Assembly: GCF_907164555.1 (NCBI RefSeq)
Contig: NZ_CAJQZC010000003.1
Span: 620,001 to 684,000 of the forward strand
Origin: Paraburkholderia saeva
Lineage (GTDB): Bacteria > Pseudomonadota > Gammaproteobacteria > Burkholderiales > Burkholderiaceae
Direction of reading: 5' to 3'
DNA: 64,000 nucleotides
A model generated the notes under the pieces. The model did no database searches. It worked only from the letters and a program-made list of their open reading frames with translations, and had not been told where the DNA came from. A program made the position numbers and the translations under genes. Positions 50,560 through 59,202 of the stretch are shown here, in pieces. The stretch's first letter is position 1. The number at the start of each line of letters is the position of its first letter.

Positions 50560-51042
50560 ATGGCACTACACACCGCAGTCGTCGAATGGACCGGTAACGG
50601 CAGCAAATTTACCGACAATCGCTATAGCCGCGCGCATCGCTGGTCGTTCGACGGCGGGGCGGTCGTGCCTGCTTCGAGTTCGCCGCATGTCGTGCGTGTG
50701 CCGTTTTCGGACCCCGCCGCAGTCGACCCGGAGGAGGCTTTTGTGGCTGCGCTATCGAGTTGCCACATGTTGTGGTTTCTGTCGATCGCGGCTCAGGAAG
50801 GCTATGCGGTCGCGGCGTATCGCGACGAAGCCGAAGGCGCGATGGCGAAGAACGACGAGGGTAAGGAAGTCGTCGCGCGGGTGGTGCTGAAACCGCTCGT
50901 CACGTTCAAGGGCGAAAAGATGCCCACCGACGACGCGTTGCATCATCTGCATCATGCAGCACACGAAGCGTGTTTCCTCGCGAACTCCGTCAAGACGCAG
51001 ATCGACGTCGCGGGCACCTGGGCGTACGACGCGGCCAGTTAA
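50560..51042 (+). CDS. OsmC-family peroxiredoxin-like protein
   Basis: A 160-residue OsmC/OhrA-type protein. The two redox Cys are Cys68 in AALSSCHMLWFL and Cys138 in HEACFLANSVKT, the usual positions for thiol-based hydroperoxide reduction. The N-terminal strand FTDNRYSRAHRWSFDGG is family-specific, and the beta-alpha core is complete. I chose ATG 50560, which has GGGGGATGG ahead of it; ATG 50551 would add three residues. It probably protects the cell from organic hydroperoxides. It follows the D-2-hydroxyacid dehydrogenase gene closely. Confidence 0.93.
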   Translation: MALHTAVVEWTGNGSKFTDNRYSRAHRWSFDGGAVVPASSSPHVVRVPFSDPAAVDPEEAFVAALSSCHMLWFLSIAAQEGYAVAAYRDEAEGAMAKNDEGKEVVARVVLKPLVTFKGEKMPTDDALHHLHHAAHEACFLANSVKTQIDVAGTWAYDAAS

Positions 51043-51597
51043 AGCCGCGCCCACACCGGTCGGGGCGATCCGTGGTGGCGATCGCTTCGTGATGGTGGGC
51101 GGCCCGCGCTCATCGAGATGAGCTGAACCCGTGCGCGCAAGGCGTGCGGGTCACGGCTGCTCACTACTCTCGCGATATTCTCCACGTCGCCTCCCCACCG
51201 CACGATTCGTCGACACAGCCACGCTGGCCTGCGAGACTTCGCCGCCGGCCAGCGTCACGCCTTTTGCGACTTGATTTCCTGTCTATCTGTTTTATTTATC
51301 GGCTGGTGTTTCGACAAAGCCGCGGCGGACGTCGTCCCGCAACGCCCCGGAAACTGCCTGAAGCCCTTGATGGGCCTGATCTGGGAGCGGATCGCCATTC
51401 TCTGGCGCGACAGCCTGAACAGCCGGAAACGGCATCTTTTCGTCATTGCATCTCGTTAACCCACCCTTCCAGCGGACAGGGTGTCTGACTACCTTCTGCC
51501 CCAGACACGTAACGGCGCGCTCCGCGGCCCACGGCAATTCGCCGGGGCCGACAGGTCGATCGGCCCGAACGTATGAATGGGTTTTAAGGAGTACGGC
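51043..51597. promoter_or_regulatory. Upstream region of the gallate operon
   Basis: No gene is supported in these 555 bp. It holds the promoter of the gallate operon. GTGTCTG (51481-51487) and CAGACAC (51502-51508) form a 7-bp inverted repeat about 100 bp before the dioxygenase start, a candidate binding site. Bases 51270-51300 are AT-rich. No clear OsmC terminator was seen. Confidence 0.4.
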
Positions 51598-52899
51598 ATG
51601 GCACGAATCATTGGCGGCATTGCAGCGTCGCACACACCCACCATCGGTTTTGCGTTCGACAAGAACAAGCGCGACGACCCCGTCTGGGCGCCGATTTTCG
51701 AGAATTTCGCGCCGCTTGCCGACTGGCTCGCCGACCGCAAACCCGACGTGCTCCTGCTGATCTACAACGATCACGTCACGTCGTTTTTCTTCGACCATTA
51801 TTCGGCGTTCGCGCTGGGTGTCGGCCCGCAGTGGCACGTGGCGGACGAGGGCGGCGGTGCGCGCGACCTGCCGCCGATCAACGGCCATCCGGGGCTCGCC
51901 GCGCACATCGGCACGTCGCTTATGGCCGATGAGTTCGACATGTCCTTCTTCCAGAACAAGGCGCTCGATCACGGTTGCTTTTCGCCGCTCTCGATGCTGT
52001 GCCCGCACAAGCCCGAATGGCCCGTGAAACTGGTGCCGCTGCAGATGGGCGTGCTGCAGATGCCGGTCCCCTCCGCGCGACGCTTTTACAAACTGGGGCA
52101 GGCGCTGCGGCGCGCAATCGAAAGCTATCCGGAAGACCTGAAGGTCGCGATTGTCGCAACCGGTGGCCTGTCGCATCAGGTGCACGGAGAGCGTGCCGGT
52201 TTCAACAACACGGAATGGGACCAGCGCTTTCTCGATCTGCTGGAGCGCGACCCCGAGCAGCTCGCCGGCATGACGATCGCGGAATACGCGGCGCTGGGCG
52301 GCTACGAAGGTTCGGAAGTGGTGATGTGGCTGACGATGCGCGGCGCGATGCCGGCGAACGTCGTCTGCACACATCGCAGCTACTACCTGCCTTCGATGGC
52401 GGGTATCGCGACCGCCATCTACGAAGGCGAGGGCGGCGAAACGGAACCTGCGGCGATCGAACGTCACCAGCGTCACATGACCCGCGAACTGGCTGGCATC
52501 GAGAAGCTGGAAGGCACGTACCCGTTCACGATCGAAATCGCCGTCCGCGCGTACCGGATCAACGATTACCTGCACCGGATGGTCGAGCCGTCGCATCGCG
52601 AGGCGTTTCTGCGCGATCCGGAAGCGAGCTTCGAGGCAGCCGGACTGACTGGTGAAGAGCGCGACCTGATTCGCCGGCGCGACTGGCGCGGCCTGCTGCA
52701 CTACGGCGTCATCTTCTTCATGCTCGAAAAGCTGGGCGCGGTGACGGGCGTATCGAACCTGCACATCTACGCCGCGATGCGCGGCGAAACGCTGGAAGCG
52801 TTTCAGCGCACCCGCAACGCGCCTGGCGCGCTGTATTCCGTGGCCGGCAAGGCAGCCGGAAAGCTGGATTGGGACAGTGCGGAAAAAGAGAAGCGCTGA
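51598..52899 (+). CDS. galA: Gallate dioxygenase (fused LigB/LigA type)
   Basis: A 433-residue extradiol dioxygenase in which the LigB-type catalytic domain is fused to a LigA-like small domain (about 290-420). Fe(II) ligands fit His12 in AASHTPTIG and His59 in YNDHVTS. The fused architecture and the length are those of gallate dioxygenases GalA and DesB, rather than two-subunit protocatechuate 4,5-dioxygenase. It cleaves gallate to 4-oxalomesaconate. AAGGAG stands 6 bases before ATG 51598. It is first in an operon whose other genes encode hydratase and aldolase for this product, which supports gallate over protocatechuate. Confidence 0.92.
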   Translation: MARIIGGIAASHTPTIGFAFDKNKRDDPVWAPIFENFAPLADWLADRKPDVLLLIYNDHVTSFFFDHYSAFALGVGPQWHVADEGGGARDLPPINGHPGLAAHIGTSLMADEFDMSFFQNKALDHGCFSPLSMLCPHKPEWPVKLVPLQMGVLQMPVPSARRFYKLGQALRRAIESYPEDLKVAIVATGGLSHQVHGERAGFNNTEWDQRFLDLLERDPEQLAGMTIAEYAALGGYEGSEVVMWLTMRGAMPANVVCTHRSYYLPSMAGIATAIYEGEGGETEPAAIERHQRHMTRELAGIEKLEGTYPFTIEIAVRAYRINDYLHRMVEPSHREAFLRDPEASFEAAGLTGEERDLIRRRDWRGLLHYGVIFFMLEKLGAVTGVSNLHIYAAMRGETLEAFQRTRNAPGALYSVAGKAAGKLDWDSAEKEKR

Positions 52900-52971
52900 C
52901 GGGCGGAAAGCATGACAACGACGACCGCCGTCGCGCCATAAAACCAGATTGAAGGAGACAGGAGAACAGCC

Positions 52972-54321
52972 ATGACAAGTGGAAAAACCATCGATATCAA
53001 GGCGTTTATCGACGCCCGCGCCATTTCGCCCTACCAGTGGCTGCTGGTGGCGCTGTGCTTTGTCATCGTCACGGCGGATGGCATGGACGTGGCCATCATG
53101 GGCTTCGTCGCGCCCTCGATCATTCACGACTGGGGTATTTCGCGCCCCACGTTTGGCCTCGTGATGAGCGCGGCGCCGCTCGGTCTTGTGATCGGCGCGC
53201 TGGCGGCGGGTCCCGCATCGGATCGTATCGGACGCAAGTGGGTGTTGATCACCTCGGTGTTTCTGTTCGGCGTCTTCACGATCGCAACGGCGTTTACGCA
53301 TTCGCCGATGGAAATGGCAGTCCTGCGTCTGCTGACAGGCATCGGCCTTGGCGCCGCCATGCCGAACACGACGACGCTGCTCTCGGAGTACGCACCGCAG
53401 CGCAAACGTGCGCTGCTGATAACCATCATGTTCACCGGCTTCAATCTGGGCTCTGCGCTGATCGGTTTCGCTGCTGGCTGGCTGATTCCGGAGCACGGCT
53501 GGCGCTCGGTGCTGATCTTCGGCGGCACGCTGCCGCTCGTACTGATCCCGCTGCAGATCTGGCTGCTGCCTGAATCGGCACGTCTGCTGGCAGTGCGCGG
53601 CGCGTCGCCGGCGCGGATTGGCGCGGTGCTCGGTCGCGTGAGCGGTGCCCGTTTTGCCGGGGACGAAGTGTTCGTCTCCAGTGAACCGCCGCTGCCGACG
53701 CGCAAGCCGATTGGCGTGCTGTTCTCACAAGGGTACGGCTTCATGACGGCCGCGCTGTGGGTGACGTATTTCATGGGTCTGCTCGTGATCTATCTGCTGA
53801 CCGGCTGGCTGCCGACGCTGATGAAGGACGCTGGCCTCACGGTCACGACCGCTGCGAACGTGACCGCGATGTTCCAGATCGGCGGAACGATCGGCGCGAT
53901 CTGCGTTGGCTTCCTGATGGACAAGGTGCGTCCGGCGCCCGTGATCAGCGCGGCCTACGTGGGCGGCGGTCTGTGCGTGCTCGCGCTGGGGTGGATCGGC
54001 GCGCTGTCGTCGTCGCTGACGTTGCTGGTCTTCGCTGCGGGCTTCTGCATGAGCGGCGCGCAGACCGGACTCAACGCCTTTGCGCCGAGCCGTTACCCGA
54101 CGGTCGCACGCGCCACCGGTGTCAGCTGGATGCTCGGCATGGGCCGCTTCGGCAGCATCTTTGGCTCGGCGATCGGCGGCGCGCTGCTTGGGCTCGGCTG
54201 GCAGTTCGGCGCGATCCTCGCGATGCTGGCCGTTCCCGCCGTGCTGGCTGCAATCGCGATCCTGCTGGCGCAGCGCACGCGCGTCAGCGAAGCGAGCGCG
54301 CAGCCCACCGCTGCACACTAA
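52972..54321 (+). CDS. MFS aromatic acid carrier, probable gallate importer
   Basis: A 449-residue, 12-helix carrier of the aromatic acid:H+ symporter family. ISPYQWLLVALCFVIVTADGMDVAIMGF in helix 1 and the loop AGPASDRIGRKWVLI are family hallmarks, as in PcaK and in GalT of Pseudomonas. Placed between gallate dioxygenase and hydratase genes, it very likely brings in gallate. AGGAG is 6-8 bases before ATG 52972. It resembles the carrier at 22019-23380, especially ARATGVSWMLGMGRFG, but each has its own context. Confidence 0.92.
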   Translation: MTSGKTIDIKAFIDARAISPYQWLLVALCFVIVTADGMDVAIMGFVAPSIIHDWGISRPTFGLVMSAAPLGLVIGALAAGPASDRIGRKWVLITSVFLFGVFTIATAFTHSPMEMAVLRLLTGIGLGAAMPNTTTLLSEYAPQRKRALLITIMFTGFNLGSALIGFAAGWLIPEHGWRSVLIFGGTLPLVLIPLQIWLLPESARLLAVRGASPARIGAVLGRVSGARFAGDEVFVSSEPPLPTRKPIGVLFSQGYGFMTAALWVTYFMGLLVIYLLTGWLPTLMKDAGLTVTTAANVTAMFQIGGTIGAICVGFLMDKVRPAPVISAAYVGGGLCVLALGWIGALSSSLTLLVFAAGFCMSGAQTGLNAFAPSRYPTVARATGVSWMLGMGRFGSIFGSAIGGALLGLGWQFGAILAMLAVPAVLAAIAILLAQRTRVSEASAQPTAAH

Positions 54322-54386
54322 GGAAGGCGGCGCGCGTGGCATTCGTGACCGCGCGCCGGTAATCACAACCGTTGTCCGGAGCGACG

Positions 54387-55412
54387 ATGATCATCGATAT
54401 CCACGGCCATTACACTACCGCGCCAAAAGCGCTGGAGGCGTGGCGCAACCGCCAGATTGCGGGCATCGGCAGTCCGTCAGAAATGCCGAAGGTCTCGGAA
54501 CTGCAGATTGGCGACGACGAACTGCGCGAGTCGATCGAAGGCAACCAGCTGAAGCTGATGCGCGAACGCGGCCTCGACCTGACGATTTTCAGCCCGCGCG
54601 CGAGCTTCATGGCGCACCACATCGGCGATTTTCAGGTCTCCAGCACGTGGGCGGCGATCTGCAACGAACTGTGCTTTCGGGTGAGCCAGCTGTTTCCCGA
54701 TCATTTCGTGCCCGCCGCGATGCTGCCGCAAAGTCCTGGCGTGGATATCGCCACCTGCATTCCTGAACTCGTCCGGTGCGTCGAGGCGTACGGCAACGTG
54801 GCGATCAATCTCAATCCGGACCCGTCGGGCGGGCACTGGACGAGCCCGCCGCTGTCGGACCGCTACTGGTACCCGCTCTACGAGAAGATGGTCGAGTACG
54901 ACATTCCGGCCATGATCCACGTGAGCACCAGTTGCAACGCGTGCTTTCACACGACCGGCGCGCATTACCTGAACGCGGATACGACCGCGTTCATGCAATG
55001 CCTCACGTCAGACCTGTTCCGCGATTTTCCGCAACTGCGCTTTGTGATTCCGCACGGCGGCGGCGCGGTGCCCTATCACTGGGGACGCTTTCGGGGACTC
55101 GCGCAGGAGCTGAAAAAGCCGCTGCTGAAGGATCATCTGCTCAACAACGTGTTCTTCGATACGTGCGTTTATCACCAGCCGGGCATCGACCTGCTGACGC
55201 GCGTCATTCCCGTCGACAACATCCTGTTCGCGAGCGAAATGATCGGCGCGGTGCGTGGCATCGATCCGGAGACGGGCAACTATTTCGATGACACGAAGCG
55301 CTATATCGAGGCCGCGCACATCGACGCGCAAGCGCGCTACAAGATTTACGAGGGTAACGCGCGGCGCGTGTATCCACGTCTCGACGCTGCATTGAAAAAG
55401 AAGGAAGCCTGA
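54387..55412 (+). CDS. ligJ: 4-oxalomesaconate hydratase (LigJ-type amidohydrolase)
   Basis: A 341-residue metal-dependent amidohydrolase of the same length as Sphingobium LigJ. The metal ligands align exactly: His6 and His8 in [10 protein letters not shown], His178 in AMIHVS and Glu284 in ASEMIG; His223 in IPHGGG is the catalytic residue. It hydrates 4-oxalomesaconate to 4-carboxy-4-hydroxy-2-oxoadipate. Pseudomonas uses an unrelated PIG-L-type GalB for the same step, so this operon follows the LigJ solution. The start ATG 54387 has GGAG six bases upstream. It begins 65 bp after the MFS gene and ends 2 bp before the aldolase gene. Confidence 0.93.
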   Translation: MIIDIHGHYTTAPKALEAWRNRQIAGIGSPSEMPKVSELQIGDDELRESIEGNQLKLMRERGLDLTIFSPRASFMAHHIGDFQVSSTWAAICNELCFRVSQLFPDHFVPAAMLPQSPGVDIATCIPELVRCVEAYGNVAINLNPDPSGGHWTSPPLSDRYWYPLYEKMVEYDIPAMIHVSTSCNACFHTTGAHYLNADTTAFMQCLTSDLFRDFPQLRFVIPHGGGAVPYHWGRFRGLAQELKKPLLKDHLLNNVFFDTCVYHQPGIDLLTRVIPVDNILFASEMIGAVRGIDPETGNYFDDTKRYIEAAHIDAQARYKIYEGNARRVYPRLDAALKKKEA

Positions 55413-55414
55413 TC

Positions 55415-56098
55415 ATGTATGAACTCGGCGTTGTGTATCGCAACATCCAGCGCGCGGAAGGTGACGTGGCCGCACAGCTCGGCGCGCTCGGCACCGCGAC
55501 TGTTCACGAGGCAATGGGCCGCACGGGTCTGCTCAAGCCCTATATGCGACCCATTTACGTTGGCGCGCGCGCCGGCGGCACGGCCGTCACCGTTTTGCTG
55601 CAACCAGGCGACAACTGGATGCTGCACGTGGCGGCAGAGCAGATCCAGCCAGGCGACCTCGTCGTTGCCGCCGTCACGACGGACTGCACCGATGGTTACT
55701 TCGGCGACCTCCTCGCGACGAGCTTCAAGGCGCGCGGTGCGCGCGGGCTCATCATCGATGGCGGCGTGCGCGACATCAGCGTGCTGACAGAGATGCAGTT
55801 TCCGGTGTGGAGCAAGGCCATCTCAGCGAAGGGCACGGTCAAGGCGACGCTCGGCTCGGTAAACATTCCGGTGGTGTGCGCCGGCGCGCTCGTGAACCCG
55901 GGCGACGTGGTCGTCGCGGACGATGACGGCGTAGTCGTGGTGCCGGCAGCGTCGGCGCGCAAGGTGCTCGACAAGGCGATTGCACGCGAAGCGAACGAAG
56001 ACGAGAAGCGCGCGAAACTGGCAACCGGCGTGCTTGGACTGGACATGTATAGCATGCGCGAGCCGTTGCGGCAGGCGGGGCTGCGCTACATCGATTGA
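55415..56098 (+). CDS. ligK: 4-carboxy-4-hydroxy-2-oxoadipate aldolase (RraA-like fold)
   Basis: A 227-residue class-II aldolase of the RraA-like family. The characteristic sequence [13 protein letters not shown] holds the conserved Asp-Arg that bind metal and substrate, and [15 protein letters not shown] is the C-terminal strand. It splits 4-carboxy-4-hydroxy-2-oxoadipate into pyruvate and oxaloacetate, and often also decarboxylates oxaloacetate. Length matches LigK/GalC/ProA. Translation from ATG 55415 follows the LigJ-type gene by two bases. This is the last enzyme of the meta-cleavage route in the operon. Confidence 0.93.
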   Translation: MYELGVVYRNIQRAEGDVAAQLGALGTATVHEAMGRTGLLKPYMRPIYVGARAGGTAVTVLLQPGDNWMLHVAAEQIQPGDLVVAAVTTDCTDGYFGDLLATSFKARGARGLIIDGGVRDISVLTEMQFPVWSKAISAKGTVKATLGSVNIPVVCAGALVNPGDVVVADDDGVVVVPAASARKVLDKAIAREANEDEKRAKLATGVLGLDMYSMREPLRQAGLRYID

Positions 56099-56112
56099 AA
56101 AGGGCGGCAAAC

Positions 56113-56820
56113 ATGGTCAATGGTCCCGCCATGCGCGAAGCGATCACCGGTATTTCTTCGATGGCCACCCGGGGCATGCTCGCCGAACTCAGCGAAGTCT
56201 GGGAGCGGCAAACCGGGCAGCGAGTGGCGATCGAACCGGCGGGCGGCGTTGCTGCGATCCGCCGCGTTCAGGAAGGTGAACCGTTCGACGTCGTCGTACT
56301 GGCGAGCGACGCGATCGACCGGCTCGCCGAAGCGGGCCGGATCGATCCCGAAGGCCGTGTCGACGTGGCCCGCTCGGGCGTGGCGGTTGCAGTGGCGTGC
56401 GGTGCGCCGCGTCCGGATATCGGCAGCGAACGCGCGATGCGCGATGCGGTCCTCGCTGCACGCAGCATTGGCTATTCGACGGGGCCGAGCGGTGTGCACC
56501 TGACGCGGCTATTCGAACGCTGGGGCATCGCGGAGACCATCGCGCCGCGCATTGTGCAGGCGCCGCCGGGTGTCCCGGTTGGTACGCTCGTGGCGCGTGG
56601 GGAAGTCGAGCTCGGTTTCCAGCAGTTGAGCGAGTTGATGCATGTGTCGGGCATCGATGTCGTTGGACCGCTGCCGCCTGAAATCCAGATCGCTACGATT
56701 TTTTCCGGGGCCGTGTGCGCGATATCAGGGCGGCCTGAAGCCGCGAAGGCGTTGCTGTCGTTCCTGGCGTCACCACAGGCCGATGCGGCCAGGCGGCGGT
56801 ATGGCATGGAGCGGGCTTGA
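56113..56820 (+). CDS. ModA-like substrate-binding fold protein without signal peptide
   Basis: A 235-residue protein of the ModA/molybdate-binding class-II fold, seen in MATRGMLAELSEVWERQTGQRV, FDVVVLASDAIDRL and STGPSGVHLTRLFE. It has no secretion signal, so it is likely cytosolic. The nearest relatives known to me sit at the ends of protocatechuate/gallate meta-cleavage operons without assigned role. The tautomerase (GalD/LigU) found in other gallate pathways is missing from this operon, so this may replace it or be a metabolite sensor; neither is shown. I start it at ATG 56113, with AAAGGGCGG upstream; it lies 14 bp after ligK, in the same operon. Confidence 0.8.
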   Translation: MVNGPAMREAITGISSMATRGMLAELSEVWERQTGQRVAIEPAGGVAAIRRVQEGEPFDVVVLASDAIDRLAEAGRIDPEGRVDVARSGVAVAVACGAPRPDIGSERAMRDAVLAARSIGYSTGPSGVHLTRLFERWGIAETIAPRIVQAPPGVPVGTLVARGEVELGFQQLSELMHVSGIDVVGPLPPEIQIATIFSGAVCAISGRPEAAKALLSFLASPQADAARRRYGMERA

Positions 56821-56842
56821 TCTGACGCCCTCGCTGCCGCAT

Positions 56843-58090
56843 TCAGACGTGCGCGACGCCGATCGTGCGCGCGACGTCCACGACCGACAGACGGATCGCA
56901 TCGATCAACGCACGTGCAGCCGGCGACGGACTACCCGTCGCGCGCACGGTCAAGCCGATTTCGCGTCGCGTATTGTGCAGCTTCGCATCGAGCACGGCCA
57001 GCTGGCCGGACTGAATTTCGTAGTGCAACTGCTGCGCCGATAGCGCCGCCACCATGTCGGTACCGAGCAGCAGCCCGCGAATTACGGCGAGGTCCGCGGT
57101 CTCGACGGTCGGCATCGGCGGCTTTATCTTCATCCGCTTGAACTGCGCTTCGAACAGTCCGCGTGTTGGCGCGTTGCTGCGCGGCAGAATCCATTGCGCG
57201 TCCCGCATGTCGGTGATCGTCAGATCGCGCGCGTTTGCAAGCGGGTGACCGCGGCGAGCCAGCACCACCATATCCTCCGAAGTCAGCCGCTCGTTTTTCA
57301 AACCGCTGCTGGCGTCGTTGTCGCGCAGTGCACCGAGGATGAAATCGACGTCGCCCGCGCGCAGGCTTGCGACCAGCGCTTCATAGGCGCTTTCGTCGGT
57401 AACGACCCGCACGCCGGGATGCTGCGCGCTCATCCGCGCGATCGCCTTCGGCAGGATCAGCGTGCGTCCGAGCGGCAGCGCGCCGACCGTCACCGCGCCC
57501 TGGATCTTGCCGTGCAACGCGGCGATATCGTCGGGCACGTGACGCAGTTCGTTCAACGCGCGACGCACATGCAGCAGAAACGTCTCGCCTTCGACGGTCA
57601 GCAGAATGCCGCGCGGGCTGCGGTGAAAGAGACTTAATCCGGAGCCGCTTTCCAGCACGCGGATCGCGGTACTCACGGCGGGCTGACTGATGCCGAAGGC
57701 CTTCGCGGCACTCGGCATATGCCGGTGACGCGCCAGCGCAGTGAACAACTGAAGCCGCCGCGTGTTGAGCAGATAGGCGGGCAGGGCGCCTTCAGCCGTT
57801 GGCCGCCTGCGGGCCTGCCGCGCGGAGCACCACTGTGCGAGCTCTTCCAGTTCCGCGAAGATCCGCTCGCATCGCTGAAGGACGGCCCGGCCGACAGGCG
57901 TCGGAAGCATGCCCGACGGACCACGGTCGAAGAGCGGTTCGCCGAGCGCCAGCTCGAGTTCCTGCACGGAACGTGTCACAGCCGATTGCGCGCGGAAAAG
58001 CGCAGCGGCGGCACGCGTTGCGCTGCCTGTTTCGGCGACGAGCCTGAACGCGCGCAGTTGCGCGAGGTTAAGAAGATCCTTGTTGCTCAT
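56843..58090 (-). CDS. LysR-family regulator with two N-terminal HTH domains (likely gal regulator)
   Basis: A 415-residue LysR-type protein, about 100 residues longer than usual. Two complete HTHs follow one another: residues 8-67 with ATRAAAALFRAQSAVTRSVQ and residues 110-168 with MPSAAKAFGISQPAVSTAIR. The remainder is the LysR substrate-binding fold with TVGALPLGRTLILPKAIARM. It converges on the gallate operon with only 22 bp between stops, and is probably its regulator by neighbourhood. The duplicated DNA-binding domain should allow a dimer to read four half-sites. Start ATG 58090 has no strong binding site. Confidence 0.92.
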   Translation of the reverse strand: MSNKDLLNLAQLRAFRLVAETGSATRAAAALFRAQSAVTRSVQELELALGEPLFDRGPSGMLPTPVGRAVLQRCERIFAELEELAQWCSARQARRRPTAEGALPAYLLNTRRLQLFTALARHRHMPSAAKAFGISQPAVSTAIRVLESGSGLSLFHRSPRGILLTVEGETFLLHVRRALNELRHVPDDIAALHGKIQGAVTVGALPLGRTLILPKAIARMSAQHPGVRVVTDESAYEALVASLRAGDVDFILGALRDNDASSGLKNERLTSEDMVVLARRGHPLANARDLTITDMRDAQWILPRSNAPTRGLFEAQFKRMKIKPPMPTVETADLAVIRGLLLGTDMVAALSAQQLHYEIQSGQLAVLDAKLHNTRREIGLTVRATGSPSPAARALIDAIRLSVVDVARTIGVAHV

Positions 58091-58613
58091 GAGAATGCTG
58101 CGACTCGCGGATCTGGATTAATGGAGCACACTCGACGGGTGCCGCACAAGGAATGCGTGACACGTCCGCCGATTGCGCAAATGAAGTTCTCACGCCACGT
58201 TGCCCCGCTTATGGCCGGTTCGTCTTGTGCGTGGACGAACGCTTCTTCAGCATCGTCAGTATAGCGATGCACTTGCACTCGCACCACGCTTTACAGGCGC
58301 TTTGCGATTTCATCGCAGCGCCATCTGTTTTCTTTATGCCGCGCTGACGCTTGCGAAGCCGGACCAGCGACTGCCGCGCACCTGCGCGAATCCTGTGACG
58401 CTTTATGCGACGCGGCTCGCAGCCGCTATGAAGCCATCCGAAAGATGCCATCTGCGATGGTTAGAGGTGCCATGATTCCGCGCGTATCTGGTTTACCCGC
58501 TCCAGGTTCGAACTGACGCGATTTATATCTTCGTATCCCAACATGGGTGTCGTGCGAAGGGCTCGTGAAGAGGCACAACCGCATCCCGGCAGGTTCTTTT
58601 GAGGAGAGTAGAC
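58091..58613. other. Intergenic region between the LysR gene and the membrane-protein gene
   Basis: Both flanking genes start from this 520-bp region, so two promoters are expected. No palindrome, terminator or supported small gene was found; short frames here lack ribosome binding sites. GAGGAGAG directly before 58614 is the binding site of the following gene. Confidence 0.4.
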
Positions 58614-59159
58614 ATGGGCGGCAACTTTAGTGTCAGCGGTAACGAACTGAGCCAGCGGGGGTCGGTGAACGGTGCGGACAGACCGGGTATCAAGGCCATC
58701 GTTCGCGCCGGCGTGATCGGCGGCCTGACGGGCGCTGTGATCATCTGGATTTACGAGGCGCTTGTTTGGGTCGGCGTGCAGCATCTGATGCCGCTCGCGG
58801 GTATTCCGCGCAACGCAACGGGTCTCGTGTTTGGCAAGGCCGTGCAGGAGTCGCTTGGTATCTGGGCATATTTCCTTGGCACCGGGATTCATTTTGTCTT
58901 CGCAAGCGCGTGGGGCATTCTGTTCTCCCTGATCTGGCCGTATTTCCGCCGGCGCGGCTACGAAGCGACGTTCATTGCGTTGTTTTACGCGATTCTCGCC
59001 TGGATCGTGATGCACGTGGCGATCATGATTGCTTCCGACAATCATCCGAATTACTACGACCCGATCGTGATCATTGGTGGCTTCATGTCCCACTTCTGCT
59101 TCACGGTGCCGCTCGCGCTGGTCGTCAAGCGACTGCTGGCTACCGAACCGGGAAAGTAA
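58614..59159 (+). CDS. Four-helix inner-membrane protein of unknown function
   Basis: A 181-residue integral membrane protein. After a polar 30-residue N-terminus it has four predicted helices near 35-57, 78-108, 122-145 and 152-172, with a positively charged loop (RRRGYE) on the inside and SDNHPNYYDP outside. AVIIWIYEALVW and HFVFASAWGILFSLIWP are representative. The length and layout resemble YagU-type (DUF1440) acid-stress proteins, but that match is not certain. ATG 58614 has GAGGAGAG eight bases upstream. A porin gene follows 43 bp downstream, so the two are probably cotranscribed. Confidence 0.7.
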   Translation: MGGNFSVSGNELSQRGSVNGADRPGIKAIVRAGVIGGLTGAVIIWIYEALVWVGVQHLMPLAGIPRNATGLVFGKAVQESLGIWAYFLGTGIHFVFASAWGILFSLIWPYFRRRGYEATFIALFYAILAWIVMHVAIMIASDNHPNYYDPIVIIGGFMSHFCFTVPLALVVKRLLATEPGK

Positions 59160-59202
59160 TCCGTCCGGTTTCAAAATAAATCTTAAGGCGACAGGAGACG
59201 TG

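Noticed and set aside
52911..52940. Nine-codon frame (MTTTTAVAP) between the gallate dioxygenase and MFS genes
   Set aside because: No coupling with the next start codon and no reason to suppose translation beyond a chance ATG.
51292..53496. Long minus-strand frame across the gallate dioxygenase and MFS genes
   Set aside because: Both sense genes match known families, and the antisense translation is low-complexity and Arg/His-rich.
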